Shown piece after piece: positions 52,527 to 61,900 of a stretch of 64,000 nt of DNA. How positions within the stretch are numbered: position 1 is the first letter of the stretch; the number at the start of each line of letters is the position of its first letter. Origin of the DNA: an uncultured Bacteroidia bacterium (GTDB taxonomy: Bacteria; Bacteroidota; Bacteroidia; Bacteroidales; F082); NCBI GenBank assembly GCA_902786745.1, contig CADADR010000004.1, forward strand, positions 62,001 through 126,000, read 5' to 3'. The translations under genes were made by a program, and so were the position numbers. The notes beneath the pieces were generated by a model, which ran no database searches, was not told where the DNA came from, and was given only the letters and a program-made list of their open reading frames with translations.

Positions 52527-52633
52527 TTTTTCCCTGATGGCATTTATATATACATAATCCGCTGCGGAGAATATATCAAGACTGGAAAGCTAATGATAAC
52601 AAAGTAGTAATAAACAACAACAAAATAAACACT

Positions 52634-54214
52634 ATGTCAAACATCAAACCAAGTGAAATATCGAGCATCCTGCAGATGCAGCTCCAGAACATGAGCAACA
52701 AAGTGCAGTTCGAGGAGATCGGCAAGGTGCTGCAAGTGAGCGACGGCGTGGCACACGTCTACGGCCTCGACAAGGTGCAGTCGAACGAACTCGTCGAGTT
52801 CGAGAACGGTACCATGGGCGTGGTGCTCAACCTTGAGGAAGACAACGTCGGCGTGGTGCTGCTCGGTCCCACTGAGGACATCAAGGAAGGCGAGACGGTG
52901 AAGCGCACCCAGCGCATCGCCAGCGTCATGGCCGGCGAAGGCATGCTCGGCCGTGTGGTGGACGGCCTCGGCCGCCCCATCGACGGCAAGGGTCCCATCC
53001 AAGGCAAGACCTACGAGATGCCGCTGGAACGTAAGGCTCCTGGCGTCATCTTCCGCCAACCCGTCAACCAGCCCCTGCAAACGGGTCTCAAGGCCATCGA
53101 CGCCATGATCCCCATCGGCCGCGGCCAACGTGAGCTCATCATCGGCGACCGCCAGACGGGTAAGACCGCCATCGCCATCGACACCATCATCAACCAGAAG
53201 GACAACTTCAAGAACGGCGATCCCGTTTATTGTATATACGTCGCTGTGGGACAAAAAGGTAGCACCGTGGCCAACCTGGTGAAGACACTTGAGGCACATG
53301 GCGCAATGGACTACACCATCGTAGTCAGCGCCACCGCCTCCGACCCCGCAGCCATGCAGTTCTACGCTCCCTACGCAGGCGTCGCCATCGCCGAGTACTT
53401 CCGCGACACGGGCCGTCACGCCCTCATCATCTACGACGACCTCTCGAAGCAGGCCGTGGCCTACCGTGAAGTCTCCCTGATTTTGCGCCGTCCCCCGGGA
53501 CGTGAAGCCTACCCCGGCGATATTTTCTACCTCCACAGCCGTCTGCTAGAGCGCGCCGCCAAGATCATCAAGAACGACGACGTGGCACGCCAGATGAACG
53601 ACCTGCCCGACAGCATCAAGGACATCGTGAAAGGCGGCGGCAGCATCACCGCACTGCCCATCATCGAGACGCAGGCAGGCGACGTGTCGGCCTACATCCC
53701 GACCAACGTCATCTCCATCACCGACGGACAGATCTTCTTGGAGACCAGCCTTTTCAATGCCGGTATCCGTCCCGCCATCAACGTGGGTATCTCGGTGTCG
53801 CGTGTCGGTGGTAACGCCCAAATCAAGTCGATGAAGAAGGTGGCTGGTACCTTGAAACTCGACCAAGCCCAGTTCCGCGAGATGGAGGCCTTCTCGAAGT
53901 TCGGCGCCGAACTCGATGCCGCCACCCTCGCCATCTTGGACAAGGGCCGCAAGAACGTGGAGCTGTTGAAACAACCGCAATACACGCCTATGCCAGTCGA
54001 GAAACAGGTGGCCATCATCTTCTGCGGCACCAACGGCCTGCTGAGCAAAGTACCCGAGAACAAGGTGCTGGAATTTGAGAAACAGTTCCTCGACATCATG
54101 GAGGTGAAACACAAGGATGTGTTAGCCCAACTGAAAGCCGGCAAGATCGACGACGACATCAAGGCAGTCTTGAAGGAGGAAGCTTTGACTTTGAGTGAAC
54201 ACTTTAATGGTTAA
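52634..54214 (+). CDS. atpA: F1-ATPase subunit alpha
   Basis: 526-residue regulatory nucleotide-binding subunit. N-terminal [21 protein letters not shown]-loop [18 protein letters not shown], and [47 protein letters not shown] blocks are all present. The gene lies 107 bases after the inserted T9SS gene. No clear -7 box was found in that gap, so it may depend on readthrough or on a promoter I cannot see. Confidence 0.97.
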   Translation: MSNIKPSEISSILQMQLQNMSNKVQFEEIGKVLQVSDGVAHVYGLDKVQSNELVEFENGTMGVVLNLEEDNVGVVLLGPTEDIKEGETVKRTQRIASVMAGEGMLGRVVDGLGRPIDGKGPIQGKTYEMPLERKAPGVIFRQPVNQPLQTGLKAIDAMIPIGRGQRELIIGDRQTGKTAIAIDTIINQKDNFKNGDPVYCIYVAVGQKGSTVANLVKTLEAHGAMDYTIVVSATASDPAAMQFYAPYAGVAIAEYFRDTGRHALIIYDDLSKQAVAYREVSLILRRPPGREAYPGDIFYLHSRLLERAAKIIKNDDVARQMNDLPDSIKDIVKGGGSITALPIIETQAGDVSAYIPTNVISITDGQIFLETSLFNAGIRPAINVGISVSRVGGNAQIKSMKKVAGTLKLDQAQFREMEAFSKFGAELDAATLAILDKGRKNVELLKQPQYTPMPVEKQVAIIFCGTNGLLSKVPENKVLEFEKQFLDIMEVKHKDVLAQLKAGKIDDDIKAVLKEEALTLSEHFNG

Positions 54215-54327
54215 TTGATAATTGAAAATGGACAATTGACAATTGATAATTGATTAGTGGAAAGCAGAATTGAGCAAAGACCTGGCCTACGCCAAATTAT
54301 CAATTATCAATTCTCAATTCTTAATTT
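54211..54327. repeat. AATTGATAATTGA-type inverted repeats between atpA and atpG
   Basis: The 119-base gap between atpA and atpG is filled by copies of AATTGATAATTGA and AATTGACAATTGA on the left and their complement (AATTATCAATTATCAATT) on the right. The whole can fold into an imperfect AT-rich hairpin. Such repeats occur widely between genes in Bacteroidetes; origin unknown. Confidence 0.7.
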
Positions 54328-54333
54328 GAATAA

Positions 54334-55206
54334 ATGGCATCACTAAAAGAAATACGAGCCCGCATCGCCTCTATCGCCTCGACACAAAAGATCACGAGTG
54401 CGATGAAGATGGTGTCGGCAGCCAAACTGAAGAAGACCGAAGGCATCACGACACGCTTCCTGCCCTATAAGAACAAGCTCAGCGAGGCGTTGTCCAACTA
54501 CCTCGGATCCCTCGAGGGCGAAGTCAGCATTCCGTTGGCCGAACACCGTGAGGTGAAACGGGTGGCGCTGATGGCCTTCTCATCGAGCAGCGGCCTGTGT
54601 GGCGTCTACAACTCCAGCGTCTGCAAACTCTTCAAGCAGGTCTACGACGAATATGCCGAGCGCCTGGGAGCGGAGAATGTCACCGTATTCCTTGTCGGCA
54701 AGAAAGTCAGCGACTATGCCAAGAAGTTCGGCATCAAGGCTGAAAAGACTTTCGCGCCATTGGCCGAGAGCCTTTCGTACGACTTGGCCATGGAGATCAG
54801 CGACCAGATGGTGGAACTCTTCCTCAGCAAGAGCGTCGACCGCGTGGAGCTGGTGTTCAACCATTTCAAGAATGCCGGCGTGCAAGTGCCCTCGCGCGAG
54901 GTGGTGCTGCCCTTGAAGACTGTAGTCCGCACCGATGGCCCTCAACTCGACTACATCGTGGAGCCCGACATGGCGACCTTTGTCAACGAGCTGATCCCTA
55001 AGGTAGTCCGCACCAACTTCTACTCCATCATGCTCGACACCCTGACGGCTGAACACGGTGCCCGCATGACGGCCATGCACATCGCCAGCGACAACGCCGA
55101 CCAGCTGTCGCAGGAGCTGAAGATCCAATACAACAAGGCGCGACAGAACGTCATCACCAACGAACTGATCGACATTGTGGGTGGCGCCGAGGCGCTGAAT
55201 GGATAA
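54334..55206 (+). CDS. atpG: F1-ATPase subunit gamma
   Basis: 290-residue rotor shaft subunit. N-terminal LKEIRARIASIASTQKITSA MKMVSAAKL-type helix and the C-terminal helix ending TNELIDIVGGAEALNG are diagnostic. It completes the F1Fo set (alpha, beta, gamma, delta, epsilon, a, b, c are all present). Repeat copy B begins two bases after its stop. Confidence 0.96.
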   Translation: MASLKEIRARIASIASTQKITSAMKMVSAAKLKKTEGITTRFLPYKNKLSEALSNYLGSLEGEVSIPLAEHREVKRVALMAFSSSSGLCGVYNSSVCKLFKQVYDEYAERLGAENVTVFLVGKKVSDYAKKFGIKAEKTFAPLAESLSYDLAMEISDQMVELFLSKSVDRVELVFNHFKNAGVQVPSREVVLPLKTVVRTDGPQLDYIVEPDMATFVNELIPKVVRTNFYSIMLDTLTAEHGARMTAMHIASDNADQLSQELKIQYNKARQNVITNELIDIVGGAEALNG

Positions 55207-55207
55207 G

Positions 55208-55336
55208 AGATTCCCCTGCGGGGAATGGAGTTCATACAAAAAGCATCAAGCGGCGGCTTGTGACGCTTACGATTCGTAAACTTCATGAGCCGCCGCTTTT
55301 TAACATCGACTTCTACTCCATTCCCGAAGGGAATCT
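55208..55336. repeat. MITE-like inverted-repeat element, copy B
   Basis: 129-base element with ends AGATTCCCCTGCGGGGAATGG and CCATTCCCGAAGGGAATCT, and internal AGCGGCGGCT and AGCCGCCGCT. The layout and length match copy A at 45261-45389, also sharing TGACG and ATTCGT words in the loop. It follows atpG immediately and may serve as its terminator: the inner arm ends CCGCCGCTTTTT. Confidence 0.85.
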
Positions 55337-55339
55337 CTT

Positions 55340-57823
55340 TTACTCTTGATAGTAAACTCTCTTAACTCTTTGCGAGACGCGTGTCATTATTTCATAAGGT
55401 ATCGTTTGACAAGCACGGGCGATGTCATTGATGTCGTGCTCAGCGTCGAAGATGACCACAGTGTCGCCCTCGGTGGCTTCCACCTCGGTGAGGTCGAGCA
55501 TGCACATATCCATGCAGATGTCACCAACAATCTTCACGGGCTTATTATGCACATAGAAGGTACCATTGCCATTGCCTAACAGGCGGGAGAGCCCGTCGGC
55601 ATAGCCGATGGGGACGATGCCGATGCGCATATCGTGCTCGGCACGGCCGTGACGGTTGTAGCCTATGCTGTCGCCCGCTGGGATGTGCTTGATTTGGTTG
55701 ATGGTCGTCTTCAACGAAACGACAGTCTCCAAAACACCCCGGTCGGCCTCGCAGGTAGGCACGCCATAGAGGCCAATGCCCAGACGCACCATGTCGAACT
55801 GGTATTGCGGGAAACGCGAGATACCCGCTGTGTTGAGGATATGTCGGATGACATGAGGGAAGGCCTCCACAATCATCTTGCTGCCTTCCTCGAAGTTATG
55901 GATCTGGCTTAAGGTGAACTCGTCCTCAGCAGGATTGTCGGCCGTGGCCAAATGCGAGAACACGCTCTTCACATGCAGCATGGGGTTGGCCTGGATGCGA
56001 CGTATGAGCTCAGGCAGCTCATCTTTCGAGAAGCCTAGACGATGCATGCCTGTGTCCAACTTGATGTGGACATTCAAAGGATGCGCCTCGGGCAATGCCA
56101 GGTTGTCGATGGCCTTCTCAATGAAGTCCAAATTACGGAAGCTGAACACCTCGGGCTCAAGGTGGTATTTGATGATGTTGTCGTAGCTATTCACCTCAGG
56201 GCTCATCACCATTATGGGCAAATTGATGCCTGCACGGCGCAACTCCACGCCTTCGTCAGCGAAGGCCACGGTCAGGTAGTCGACGTTATGGAACTGCAGC
56301 ACATTGGAGACCTCAAGGTTGCCACTGCCGTAGCCAAAGGCCTTAACCATCACCATGAGCTTGGTCTCAGGCTTGATCTTGGAGCGGAAGTGATTGAGGT
56401 TATTGACCAAGTGGTTGAAGTTGATCTCCAACACGGTCTCGTGTGCCTTCTCCTGAAGCTCCATACCGATCTGCTCGAACTCGAAGGCACGGGCACCCTT
56501 AAGCAGGATGGTCTGGTTGTTGAACTTCGAGAAGGGGAACTGGGCTAGGAAGTCAGGCACGTTCTTATAGAAATAGGTCTCCATGTCGAACTTGTTGGCC
56601 TGTCGCGAGATGGCCTCGCCGATGCCGATGAGCATGTCGACCTTTTTGTTCTTCAACAGTTGTCCGATCTCAGTATAGAGGTCGATCTCATTGCGGCCAC
56701 TCTGCAGGATGTCGGACAGGATCACCGTGCGTTGGCGGTGCTGGTGCTGTTGTTTCATCACGTCGAGGGCGATGGCCAGCGAGTTGACGTCGGAGTTGTA
56801 GTAGTCGTTGATGATGGTGCAGTTGTTGACACCCGCTTTGATCTCGAGACGCATGGCGATGGAAGCCAAGGTCTTGAGACGTTCGGCCAGGGTGGCGGGC
56901 TGCATGCCCATGAGCAGGCCTACGGCTACGCAGTGTACAGCGTTCTCAACGGAGGCGTCGTCGCCAAAGGGGATGACGAATTCCATCGTGTTGCCTTGAT
57001 AGACACATTCGATGGTAGCCGTCTTGCCCCGTTTGTTCACCTGCTTCACGAACAAGTCGGCCTCGTCGAACTTACGGCTCCAGGTAAACAGTTTCACCTT
57101 CGACGACATGCCCGAGCGGATGACCACTTGTTGTATCTCAGAATAGTCCATGCAATACACCAACTGTTCGGCCTTGGTGAAGAGGTTGAGTTTCTCCCCT
57201 GCCTTTTGGGCGCGGTTGATGAAGTTCTCATCGTGAGCCTGACCGATGTTGGTGAAAACACCTATGTTGGGGCGGATGATGTCTTGCAGGGCCATCATCT
57301 CGTCGGGTTCGGAGATGCCGGCCTCGAAAATGGCAAGGTCGTAATTGGCGCTCATCTGCCAAACCGACAGCGGCACGCCCACCTGCGAGTTATAGCTCTT
57401 GGGGCTGCGCACGATGCTGTAGTCGGGACTAAAAATCTGGTAGAGCCATTCCTTGACGATGGTCTTGCCGTTACTGCCTGTGATGCCGATGACGGGGATG
57501 TCGAACTGACGGCGATGGTAAGCCGCAAGGGCTTGAAGGGCCTTCAGTGTGTCACTGACGACGATGAAAACGGCGCCGGGGTAGTCGGCCTCAGGCTTGT
57601 GATTCACCACAAAGGCGCGCACGCCCTTGTCGTAAAGATCGGCAATGTATCTATGTCCGTCGTTGCGGGAGCTCTTCAAGGCGAAGAACAGCGCTTGGGC
57701 GGGATCCATCAGATGGCGGCTGTCGATGAGCAGGTCGCAGACCTTACGCTCGGGAGCACCACCTTGCAGTTGCCCGTTGACGACTTCGGCGACTTTCTGT
57801 AAAGAATAGGATTGGTGTTGCAT
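55340..57823 (-). CDS. murF-alr: Bifunctional UDP-MurNAc-tripeptide:D-Ala-D-Ala ligase / alanine racemase
   Basis: 827-residue fusion of two peptidoglycan enzymes. Residues ~1-450 are MurF, with ATP loop GITGSNGKTIVKEW and the Mur ligase central and C-terminal domains; residues ~455-827 are alanine racemase, with PLP lysine in MVKAFGYGSG and the C-terminal catalytic region. The fusion makes D-Ala and joins D-Ala-D-Ala to UDP-MurNAc-tripeptide. This arrangement is known in Bacteroidetes. I chose the ATG at 57823; the frame extends upstream to 58303, but that part is antisense to pssA. Confidence 0.95.
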   Translation of the reverse strand: MQHQSYSLQKVAEVVNGQLQGGAPERKVCDLLIDSRHLMDPAQALFFALKSSRNDGHRYIADLYDKGVRAFVVNHKPEADYPGAVFIVVSDTLKALQALAAYHRRQFDIPVIGITGSNGKTIVKEWLYQIFSPDYSIVRSPKSYNSQVGVPLSVWQMSANYDLAIFEAGISEPDEMMALQDIIRPNIGVFTNIGQAHDENFINRAQKAGEKLNLFTKAEQLVYCMDYSEIQQVVIRSGMSSKVKLFTWSRKFDEADLFVKQVNKRGKTATIECVYQGNTMEFVIPFGDDASVENAVHCVAVGLLMGMQPATLAERLKTLASIAMRLEIKAGVNNCTIINDYYNSDVNSLAIALDVMKQQHQHRQRTVILSDILQSGRNEIDLYTEIGQLLKNKKVDMLIGIGEAISRQANKFDMETYFYKNVPDFLAQFPFSKFNNQTILLKGARAFEFEQIGMELQEKAHETVLEINFNHLVNNLNHFRSKIKPETKLMVMVKAFGYGSGNLEVSNVLQFHNVDYLTVAFADEGVELRRAGINLPIMVMSPEVNSYDNIIKYHLEPEVFSFRNLDFIEKAIDNLALPEAHPLNVHIKLDTGMHRLGFSKDELPELIRRIQANPMLHVKSVFSHLATADNPAEDEFTLSQIHNFEEGSKMIVEAFPHVIRHILNTAGISRFPQYQFDMVRLGIGLYGVPTCEADRGVLETVVSLKTTINQIKHIPAGDSIGYNRHGRAEHDMRIGIVPIGYADGLSRLLGNGNGTFYVHNKPVKIVGDICMDMCMLDLTEVEATEGDTVVIFDAEHDINDIARACQTIPYEIMTRVSQRVKRVYYQE

Positions 57824-57842
57824 GCTGTTCTGAAAAATTATG

Positions 57843-57850
57843 CAAAAATA
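57843..57850 (-). promoter_or_regulatory. TAnnTTTG -7 box for murF-alr
   Basis: Minus-strand TATTTTTG, 20 bases upstream of the ATG at 57823. Confidence 0.65.
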
Positions 57851-57894
57851 AGGCTTTTCTGCGAAAGCAAACACTGCCTTTCCGAAAAAAACGC

Positions 57895-57902
57895 TACCTT
57901 TG
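57895..57902 (+). promoter_or_regulatory. TAnnTTTG -7 box for pssA
   Basis: TACCTTTG, 20 bases upstream of the ATG at 57923. Confidence 0.65.
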
Positions 57903-57922
57903 TAGCAACAAACCAGAGAACC

Positions 57923-58636
57923 ATGAGTTTCAAGCAACACATCCCTAACGCCATCACTTGCGGCAACCTCGTTTCGGGCTGTCTCTCCATCCTTTTTCTC
58001 ACCCAAGGCATGCCCGTCAAGGCGGCTATCATGATCTTTGTAGCTGGGCTCTTCGACTTCTTTGACGGTTTTGCCGCACGGTTGCTTCATGCGAAGTCGC
58101 CCATCGGCGCCGACTTGGATTCCTTGTCGGATGTGGTATCCTTCGGGGTGGCACCGGGATTCATCCTCTGCTATCTCATGGACCGCGCCTTCGACCTCCC
58201 TGCTCTTGAGCTGCTTGATATCGACGTGATGCCTTGTCTTGCCTTCGTGTTGCCTGTCTTCGCCGCCATCCGTCTGGCCAAATTCAACAACGACGACACC
58301 CAAACGACAAGTTTCCGAGGCATCCCTGCTCCCGGCATGGCACTCTTCATCGCCTCCTTGCCTCTGGCACTATCGCAGGTCGGACATCTCACCGACGGCA
58401 GCATGGGCTACTGGGCCTGTCTCGGCATCGCCCTCATCTTCTCATTCATGATGGTATGCCGTCTCAGGTTCTTTTCGTTCAAAATGAAATCAGCAAAGTG
58501 GAAAGGCAACGAGGTACGGTGGATCTTCCTCATTGTGGCGGTGGTTAGTTTCGTTATCTTCAGATGGCTGGCTCTGCCTTTCGTGATGCTTCTTTACATC
58601 TTACTCTCGGTTTTCTTTGCAGAGAAGATGGGGTGA
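57923..58636 (+). CDS. pssA: CDP-diacylglycerol-serine O-phosphatidyltransferase
   Basis: 237-residue integral membrane enzyme of the CDP-alcohol phosphatidyltransferase family that makes phosphatidylserine, the precursor of phosphatidylethanolamine. IPNAITCGNLVSGCLSI is the PssA N-terminus and DFFDGFAARLLHAKSPIGAD with the following LDSLSD carries the D-G-x2-A-R-x8-G-x3-D-x3-D motif. About seven or eight membrane helices. The longer frame from 57812 starts before the -7 box and is rejected. Confidence 0.95.
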   Translation: MSFKQHIPNAITCGNLVSGCLSILFLTQGMPVKAAIMIFVAGLFDFFDGFAARLLHAKSPIGADLDSLSDVVSFGVAPGFILCYLMDRAFDLPALELLDIDVMPCLAFVLPVFAAIRLAKFNNDDTQTTSFRGIPAPGMALFIASLPLALSQVGHLTDGSMGYWACLGIALIFSFMMVCRLRFFSFKMKSAKWKGNEVRWIFLIVAVVSFVIFRWLALPFVMLLYILLSVFFAEKMG

Positions 58637-58945
58637 TCCCAAAAACGGCATTACTTCCCCAGCCATTAATTAGGCTCCATTGCCCCAACAAGCAGCGCTT
58701 TCTGCCACGGAATTCGTTTTTTTCACATGAATCTCCTGGCTCTTTCCCACGATGGCTTAACATTTTTTCGGCTTAATCTATTTGTAGGCATATAATAACA
58801 AATCCGCAAAAATTATTCCAGTTTTGGGTTTTTTTATCTTATTTTTCGGTTTTTTTGCGTTTTTATTCTGATTTTATCTATTTTTGCCGCCTCAAATCGG
58901 GTATACAACCCTTTATTCGATTAAAGAACACAGGTTTAATATAAC
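58637..58945. other. 309-base AT-rich intergenic region
   Basis: No gene seen. The right half is very T-rich on the plus strand, with TTTTTTTATCTTATTTTTCGG-like runs. It contains one full -7 box at 58879-58886. No clear rho-independent hairpin for pssA was found. Confidence 0.6.
58879..58886 (+). promoter_or_regulatory. TAnnTTTG -7 box for the giant repeat protein
   Basis: TATTTTTG, 59 bases upstream of the ATG at 58946, within a T-rich intergenic region. Confidence 0.65.
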
Positions 58946-61900
58946 ATGGCAAAAATGAAAACCATTTACAAACACTTACTTATCACATTCCTGTTTCTTG
59001 GGAATGTGTGTTTTTTACAAGCACAAACAACCGGGAATTTCACGGCGCTGCAAAACTTGATCACAGGAACGGCAGCCAATGGGACCCTGACACTCACCAG
59101 GGATTATGTGGCCGATCCGGGCGAGAGCCGGCTAACCATCTCGAAAAACATCACCATCGACCTGAACGGCCACATCGTGAACCGGAGCTTAACGGATACT
59201 ATTCCCGATGGCAACGTGATTTATGTCAACTCAAACGTTACCTTGACCATAAAAGACAGCAGACCGACGGCTACCCATTCGCCAGCTGTGACTTTCACCA
59301 ACCCTATTACCCAATTAGAGGAGAGCATTGTTGGCGGCATCATCATGGGTGGTTATACTAAAGGGAACGGTGGCGGTATTGAGGTGGAATCCCAAGGGCG
59401 ATTGACCATGAACGGCGGAACCATCGCGAACAACAATTTAACAGGCTCCTATGGTGGAGGAATTTATTGTAAAGCCAACTGTACTTTAAAAATCAATGAA
59501 GGCAGGATTATAAACAACAGATTTATTAAAAAAGCAAGTGATACAGGCGGTAGTGGGGGTGGTATATATATAACAGGTGCAAGCGATGTGAGTATTACCA
59601 ACAGTGAGATCTCATACAATTGGGCTATAGACGGAGGCGCTATTAATTTTTTCCAAGGGTCAGGCAAACTTGAACTCATCGGGAACCAGATTGTAGGAAA
59701 TACAGGAAGAGGTACTTCTGGGGGTATCAACGTGGATGTATCAGGTGGCAACCTTGCCTTTACGTTGAAAAATTGTAACATCCAAGGTAATGAGTCTGCC
59801 AACTGGGCCGGTGGCATTAGAATTCTGAATGGCAACAATAGAATGACTTCTGAAATCAGTGGCAACAAGATACACGACAACAAATCCCTTAACGGTGGCG
59901 GAATCTACATGGCAGCTACCACGTTGGAATTGCGCAGCGACTCCATTTTCAATAATTCGGCCAGATACGGTGGTGGGGGAATAAGCGTAGGAGGGGGCAA
60001 TTCCATCTTAACCCTGAAAGAAGGTTTGGTAATAATGAATAACACGTCTGATAATTTGGGAGGTGGAGTATATTGTGCTCGGACTGTAAATGCAACCGTC
60101 ATTTTGGATGGGGCGACCATTGCAAACAACACCGCAAAAAATAATGGTGGAGGCGTTTATATCGACGATAAAGGCACTTTCACCATGAAAAGCGGTTCCA
60201 TTACGAACAATACGGCATCATACGGCGGTGGCGTATATATGGACAGAAATAGTATTATCTCAATCGAAGATGGATCCATTACGAACAATACGGCATCATA
60301 CGGTGGTGGCGTGAGTGTCGGCTATACGCATAATGCGAATTATAATTCGACAATGACCATGACAGGCGGCACCATCGCCAACAATTCGGCCTCTTGGGGT
60401 GGCGGCGTGCATAACTGCAGCGCCCTTAACGTATCCGGTGGTACCATTGCCGACAATTCAGCCCAATACGGAGGCGGAGTGGCTAACATGAGCGGACATA
60501 CCTTCAACTTTGAGGGAGGCTCCATCCTACGCAACGAAGCAGTGCGGCAAGGAGGAGGCATAATGAACCAAGGCACCGTCAATTTCAGTAACGGCACGAT
60601 TTCTTACAACCAAACGACTAGCACGGCCTCAGATTTTACTGGAGGTGGAGGCGTGTACAACCATGGGACCTTCTTCATGGAAAGCGGCACAATCTCAAAC
60701 AACACCAGCGCCAAACAAGGTGGCGGTGTGTACAACCACGTGACCTTTAGCCTAAAAGGCGGCACCATTTCCGACAATCGCGCAAACAATTGTGGCGGCG
60801 GTGTGTTCAACAGCAACAATGGAACCTTCACCATGGAAAACGGCACGATTACCAACAATAATACAACAAACAATAGAACTCCAAATGGCGGTGGTGGGGT
60901 ATGTAATAATAATAACTTCACCTGTACTGGCGGAGCGATTTCCAACAACGCATCTGCCGCTTATGGTGGAGGGGTGTACAGCCCAGGCCCTGCCGTCATA
61001 CAGAATGCCACAATCGAATCAAATACCGCACGCAATTATGGAGGAGGGGTGTATAGTGGCGACGCCCTCCAAATAGTTAATACCGCCATTACCCAAAACA
61101 TATCAAACGTTTGGGGAGGCGGCATATACAACACAAAACTACTATCCATTGACAACAGCATTATCTCTGAAAACAATGCGCGAAGTGGAGGAGGTATCCA
61201 TTATGTTGAAAGAACGATCGCTGTCATGAATAACACAACGATTTCCAAGAATCACGCAAGTGAGCAAGGTGGCGGCATCTATGGTTTCACCAATTTCAAT
61301 GGCACTGGAGACATTTCTTGCACCATGAATGGGGGCAGCATCACCGAAAATACAGCGGGTACAAATGGTGGTGGGGTGTTTTTTGGAAGAAATATCGACA
61401 ACGAGTCCACTTTTACCATGAACAATGCTATTATTTCAGAAAACACAGCAAGCATAAACGGAGGCGGCATATATAGCTTTCAAGGAACCCTTGTCATGCA
61501 TAACTCATCGATAATCAACAATAATGCAAGAAATGGTGGTGGGGTTTACAACTATGGGAGCGAGTACAATTCCACCGTCACCATGGATGAGGAGAGCAAT
61601 AAGATACAGGACAACCAAGCGAGTAATTCGGGCGGTGGACTGTATAACGATGGAAACAGGGCGATTTTTACATTGTCGAAAGGACAAATCACTGGGAATA
61701 CCGCCGCCAATGGATTGGGAATCTATCAGAATGGCATCTTCAACCTGTCGGGAACACCCATGCTCGACGCCGTTGACAATGAAATCTACCTGCATTCTAC
61801 CAAGACCAATGACAACGGCAGCGGTGTCAATCGCGTCATCACCAAGGCTGGCGACATCAACCTCCCTGCCGGTTATCTCCATATTGTCCTCGGAAATGCA

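Noticed and set aside
57824..58303. N-terminal extension of the murF-alr frame
   Set aside because: It covers pssA in antisense and has no MurF similarity. The MurF start at 57823 is preceded by a good -7 box.
59340..61730. Possible CRISPR or tandem DNA repeat array
   Set aside because: The periodicity is at protein level (about 25 residues) with varied DNA. Units are in frame inside a coding sequence, and spacing and sequence do not fit CRISPR repeats.
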